Positions 5,698-6,759 of a DNA stretch of 6,759 nucleotides are shown piece by piece (the stretch's first letter is position 1; each line of letters opens with the position of its first letter). Under the pieces are notes generated by a model. It did not search any database. It was not told the origin of the DNA and saw only the letters and a program-made list of their open reading frames with translations. The translations under genes and the position numbers were made by a program. The stretch is from NCBI GenBank assembly GCA_003220195.1, contig QHRT01000437.1, forward strand, positions 1 through 6,759. Direction: 5' to 3'. This stretch comes from Candidatus Rokuibacteriota bacterium. GTDB lineage: Bacteria > Methylomirabilota > Methylomirabilia > Rokubacteriales > CSP1-6.

Positions 5698-6759
5698 TCC
5701 TGCCGGCGTTCGGCATCGTGTCGGAGGTGCTCCCGACGTTCGCGCGGAAGCCGCTCTTCGCCGCGCCGGTGGTGATTTACTCCGGCGCGCTCATCGGCTT
5801 CTTCGGCTTCGGCGTCTGGAGCCATCACATGTTCGCCGCCGGCATGGGGCCGGTGGCCGACGCGGCGTTCTCCATCGCGACGATGCTGATCGCGATCCCG
5901 ACGGGCGTGAAGATCTTCAACTGGCTCGCCACGCTGTGGGGCGGCGACATCCGCGGCACGACCGCGCTCCACTTCGCGGTCGGGTTGATCGCGCTGTTCA
6001 CGATCGGCGGGCTCAGCGGCATCATGCACTCGTCGCCGCCGGTCGACCTGCAGCAGACGGACAGCTACTTCGTCGTCGCGCACCTTCACTACGTGCTGAT
6101 CGGCGGCAGCCTCTTCGGACTCTTCGCGGGCGTCTACTACTGGTGGCCGAAGATCACCGGACGGCTGCTCGACGAACGCCTCGGCAAGCTCCAGTTCTGG
6201 GTGTTCTTCGCCGGGTTCAACCTGACGTTCTTCCCGCAGCACTACCTCGGCGCGATGGGAATGCCGCGCCGGATCTACACGTACTCGCCGGACATGGGCT
6301 GGAGCTTCTGGAACTTCGCCTCGACGGTCGGCGCGTTTGGCATCGGCCTCGGAGTGCTCGGCTTCCTCGTGAACGCGGTCCAGAGCCTCCGGACCGGCGC
6401 GACGGCGCCCGCCGATCCGTGGGACGGCCGCACGCTCGAGTGGCGCACCTCGTCGCCGCCACCGCCCGAGGACTTCACGGAGATCCCTCCGGTCTACGGC
6501 CGCGACTCGTTCTGGCGCGAAAAGTACGGGCGCGTTCGCGCGGTGGGCGCCGGGGCCGTCGCGCACGCGACCCACCTGCCGGCGCCGTCCTTCTGGCCGA
6601 TCGTCGTGGCCGCCGGGATCGTGGTCGCCGCCGCCGGCGCGCTGATCCACCTGGCGCTCGTCGTCGCCGGCGCGCTCGTCGCGGCCGTCGCCATCTTCGC
6701 GCTCGTGCTCGAGCACCATCGCAATCCGGCTCACGAACACCAGATCGGGAATCTCGAGA
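5592..6759 (+). pseudogene. coxA: cytochrome c oxidase subunit I, C-terminal part with extra helical hairpin (runs off right edge)
   Basis: The frame is open from GAC at 5592 to the window end (389 codons) and continues the coxA fragment. It starts at DRFFGTHFYD, the loop before helix 6, and contains the catalytic core: GHPEVY (fragment residues 28-33, CuB His, D-channel Glu and cross-linked Tyr), the CuB pair in WSHHMF (78-79), the K-channel Lys in IPTGVK (107), and VVAHLHYVL (His164 for haem a3, His166 for haem a). DPWDGRTLEW (276-285) is the usual C-terminal region of long subunits I. Past KYG (311-313) it continues with HLPAPSFWP and two predicted helices (about 335-373), resembling a fused subunit IV-like hairpin. 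No start codon with a ribosome site lies near 5592, so this is not an independent gene. Third-position GC stays like the upstream part, and the only defect is the junction. The stop lies outside the window. Confidence 0.88.

Noticed and set aside
5560..5700. Programmed ribosomal frameshift in coxA
   Set aside because: There is no slippery heptamer at the junction, and a frameshift would not restore the roughly 16 missing helix-5 residues. A deletion explains both features.
5391..6740. A 449-codon open frame on the minus strand opposite coxA
   Set aside because: It is composed mostly of Arg, Glu, Asp, His and Ala in a repetitive pattern and mirrors the conserved CoxA coding frame on the other strand. 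No domain is visible.
1..6759. tRNA/rRNA genes, CRISPR arrays, insertion sequences or phage genes
   Set aside because: No tRNA-like cloverleaf, spaced direct repeats, terminal inverted repeats or transposase/integrase motifs were seen by eye on either strand. Coding sequence fills nearly the whole window.

Overview
The window is GC-rich DNA with strong G/C preference at third codon positions, tightly packed genes and two GTG starts. This suits a free-living, aerobic, chemoheterotrophic bacterium. Gene content (paired acyl-CoA dehydrogenases, an M20 amidohydrolase, a caa3-type oxidase) would fit soil lineages such as Candidatus Rokubacteria or a myxobacterial/deltaproteobacterial relative. That placement is a guess from protein style, because no marker gene is present.

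Layout: two transcription units diverge from a 65-bp gap at 2652-2716. Leftward (minus strand) there are two 379-residue acyl-CoA dehydrogenases in tandem (2651-1512, then 1481-342), followed by a Nudix hydrolase (345-1, cut by the window edge) whose GTG start overlaps the preceding stop. Rightward (plus strand) there is a Zn-dependent M20-family amidohydrolase of the carbamoylase/allantoate amidohydrolase group (2717-3955). It is followed 9 nt later by coxB (3965-4957, a caa3-type subunit II with CuA and haem c) and then by coxA (from 4954, overlapping coxB by GTGA and running off the right edge).

How they work together: the leftward operon looks like an acyl-CoA oxidation unit. One dehydrogenase keeps a recognisable catalytic Glu and its partner does not, the pattern of heteromeric FadE pairs. 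The Nudix protein may act on CoA or acyl-CoA. The rightward unit joins a C-N hydrolase to the cytochrome oxidase that ends the respiratory chain, an unusual neighbour with no obvious biochemical link. The shared gap carries a perfect 8+2+8 palindrome overlapping the putative promoter elements of both units, which is the best regulatory signal here.

Two anomalies matter. coxA is broken: about 16 residues of transmembrane helix 5 are missing at 5590-5592 and the reading frame changes there. The upstream dehydrogenase lacks about 9 residues of a normally conserved helix near residue 112, in frame. Two internal losses in one short window raise the question of assembly error versus real decay. I see no RNA gene, CRISPR array, mobile element, clear terminator or undescribed multi-gene system. 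No stretch longer than 300 bases lacks a gene.
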